A stretch of DNA of 6,797 bases from Chitinophagales bacterium (GTDB lineage: Bacteria > Bacteroidota > Bacteroidia > Chitinophagales > JADIYW01), in assembly GCA_020848315.1 (NCBI GenBank), contig JADLAH010000242.1:1-6797 (forward strand). The letters run 5' to 3'. The notes beneath the pieces were generated by a model. The model saw nothing but the letters and a program-made list of their open reading frames with translations. It ran no database searches and had not been told where the DNA came from. Of the stretch, positions 6,577 through 6,797 are shown in pieces (position 1 is the stretch's first letter; each line of letters begins with the position of its first letter). Both the position numbers and the translations under genes were made by a program.

Positions 6577-6797
6577 ATGTATTTGTACACCAATTGGGCT
6601 GCCACCATACCGATGGCTAACGAAGAAGAAGATTTTGCGCCGTTTGTAGATTTACTGACACGCGTCATGAATGTTATTGGCACAGGAAAAATCTATTTTA
6701 TAATAGATAATGCTTCCAAAGACAAAACACTTGAGTTGGCACAGGATTTATCCAGAAAGGATCCACGCTTTGAAGTGGTTTGGGCACCTGACAACAA
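6577..6797 (+). CDS. Family 2 glycosyltransferase, N-terminal fragment (runs off window)
   Basis: Seventy-three codons are visible before the window ends. The segment AATIPMANEEEDF (8-20) is the first beta strand and NEE motif of GT-A fold, family 2 glycosyltransferases. KIYFIIDNASKDKTLELAQ (38-56) matches the second strand and the nucleotide-binding D-D/N-x-S-x-D-x-T motif, with Asp44. RFEVVWAPDN (64-73) matches the strand and W-A-P-x-N segment of dolichol-phosphate-mannose-synthase-like members. Such enzymes transfer a sugar from a nucleotide donor, often to a lipid carrier at the membrane; donor and acceptor cannot be told from this fragment. The ATG at 6577 is preferred over Met13 (6613), which would delete the first beta strand. 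Confidence 0.85.
   Translation, partial: MYLYTNWAATIPMANEEEDFAPFVDLLTRVMNVIGTGKIYFIIDNASKDKTLELAQDLSRKDPRFEVVWAPDN

Overview
The window looks like chromosomal DNA from a member of the Bacteroidota. The evidence is tandem 7TM-DISM sensor kinases, few recognisable Shine-Dalgarno sequences, AT-rich leaders, TAnnTTTG-like promoter elements and a signal peptide ending in SQ|D. This rests on gene style only, because no rRNA or marker gene is present. Coding density is high, and the longest gap between genes is about 250 bp.

Left half (1-3952, minus strand): a tightly packed operon reading right to left. It holds an MmcQ/YjbR-family protein (3593-3952), a first 7TM sensor kinase called HK-B here (1782-3596), and a second 7TM sensor kinase called HK-A (start at 1785, running off the left edge). 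Both junctions are stop/start overlaps (ATGA and TTGA), so translation is probably coupled. The two kinases have the same architecture: signal peptide, extracytoplasmic beta domain, 7TM-DISM membrane domain and NarL/HPK7-type transmitter. Their defects are complementary. HK-B has an intact ATP-binding domain but has Asp where the phospho-accepting His should be. HK-A keeps a textbook ELHDG phospho-acceptor box but has lost the N, D and G motifs of its ATPase domain. The simplest reading is an obligate two-subunit kinase in which HK-B phosphorylates HK-A in trans and HK-A passes the phosphate to a regulator, possibly encoded just beyond the left edge. This is the most interesting feature of the window.

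Right half (4037-6797, plus strand): a divergent aceK gene (4037-5776) encodes isocitrate dehydrogenase kinase/phosphatase, the switch between the TCA cycle and the glyoxylate bypass. It is full length and retains the ATP-binding and catalytic residues, except that the residue matching E. coli Asp371 is Tyr. A weak hairpin plus T-tract follows. Next comes a small exported DUF6265-like protein with an unusual non-ATG start (about 5823/5844-6323), then an AT-rich spacer with an inverted repeat. The window ends in the first 73 codons of a family 2 glycosyltransferase (6577 onward).

The sequence shows no functional link between the kinase operon, aceK and the downstream genes. They share only proximity and, for the first two, an 84 bp divergent promoter region.
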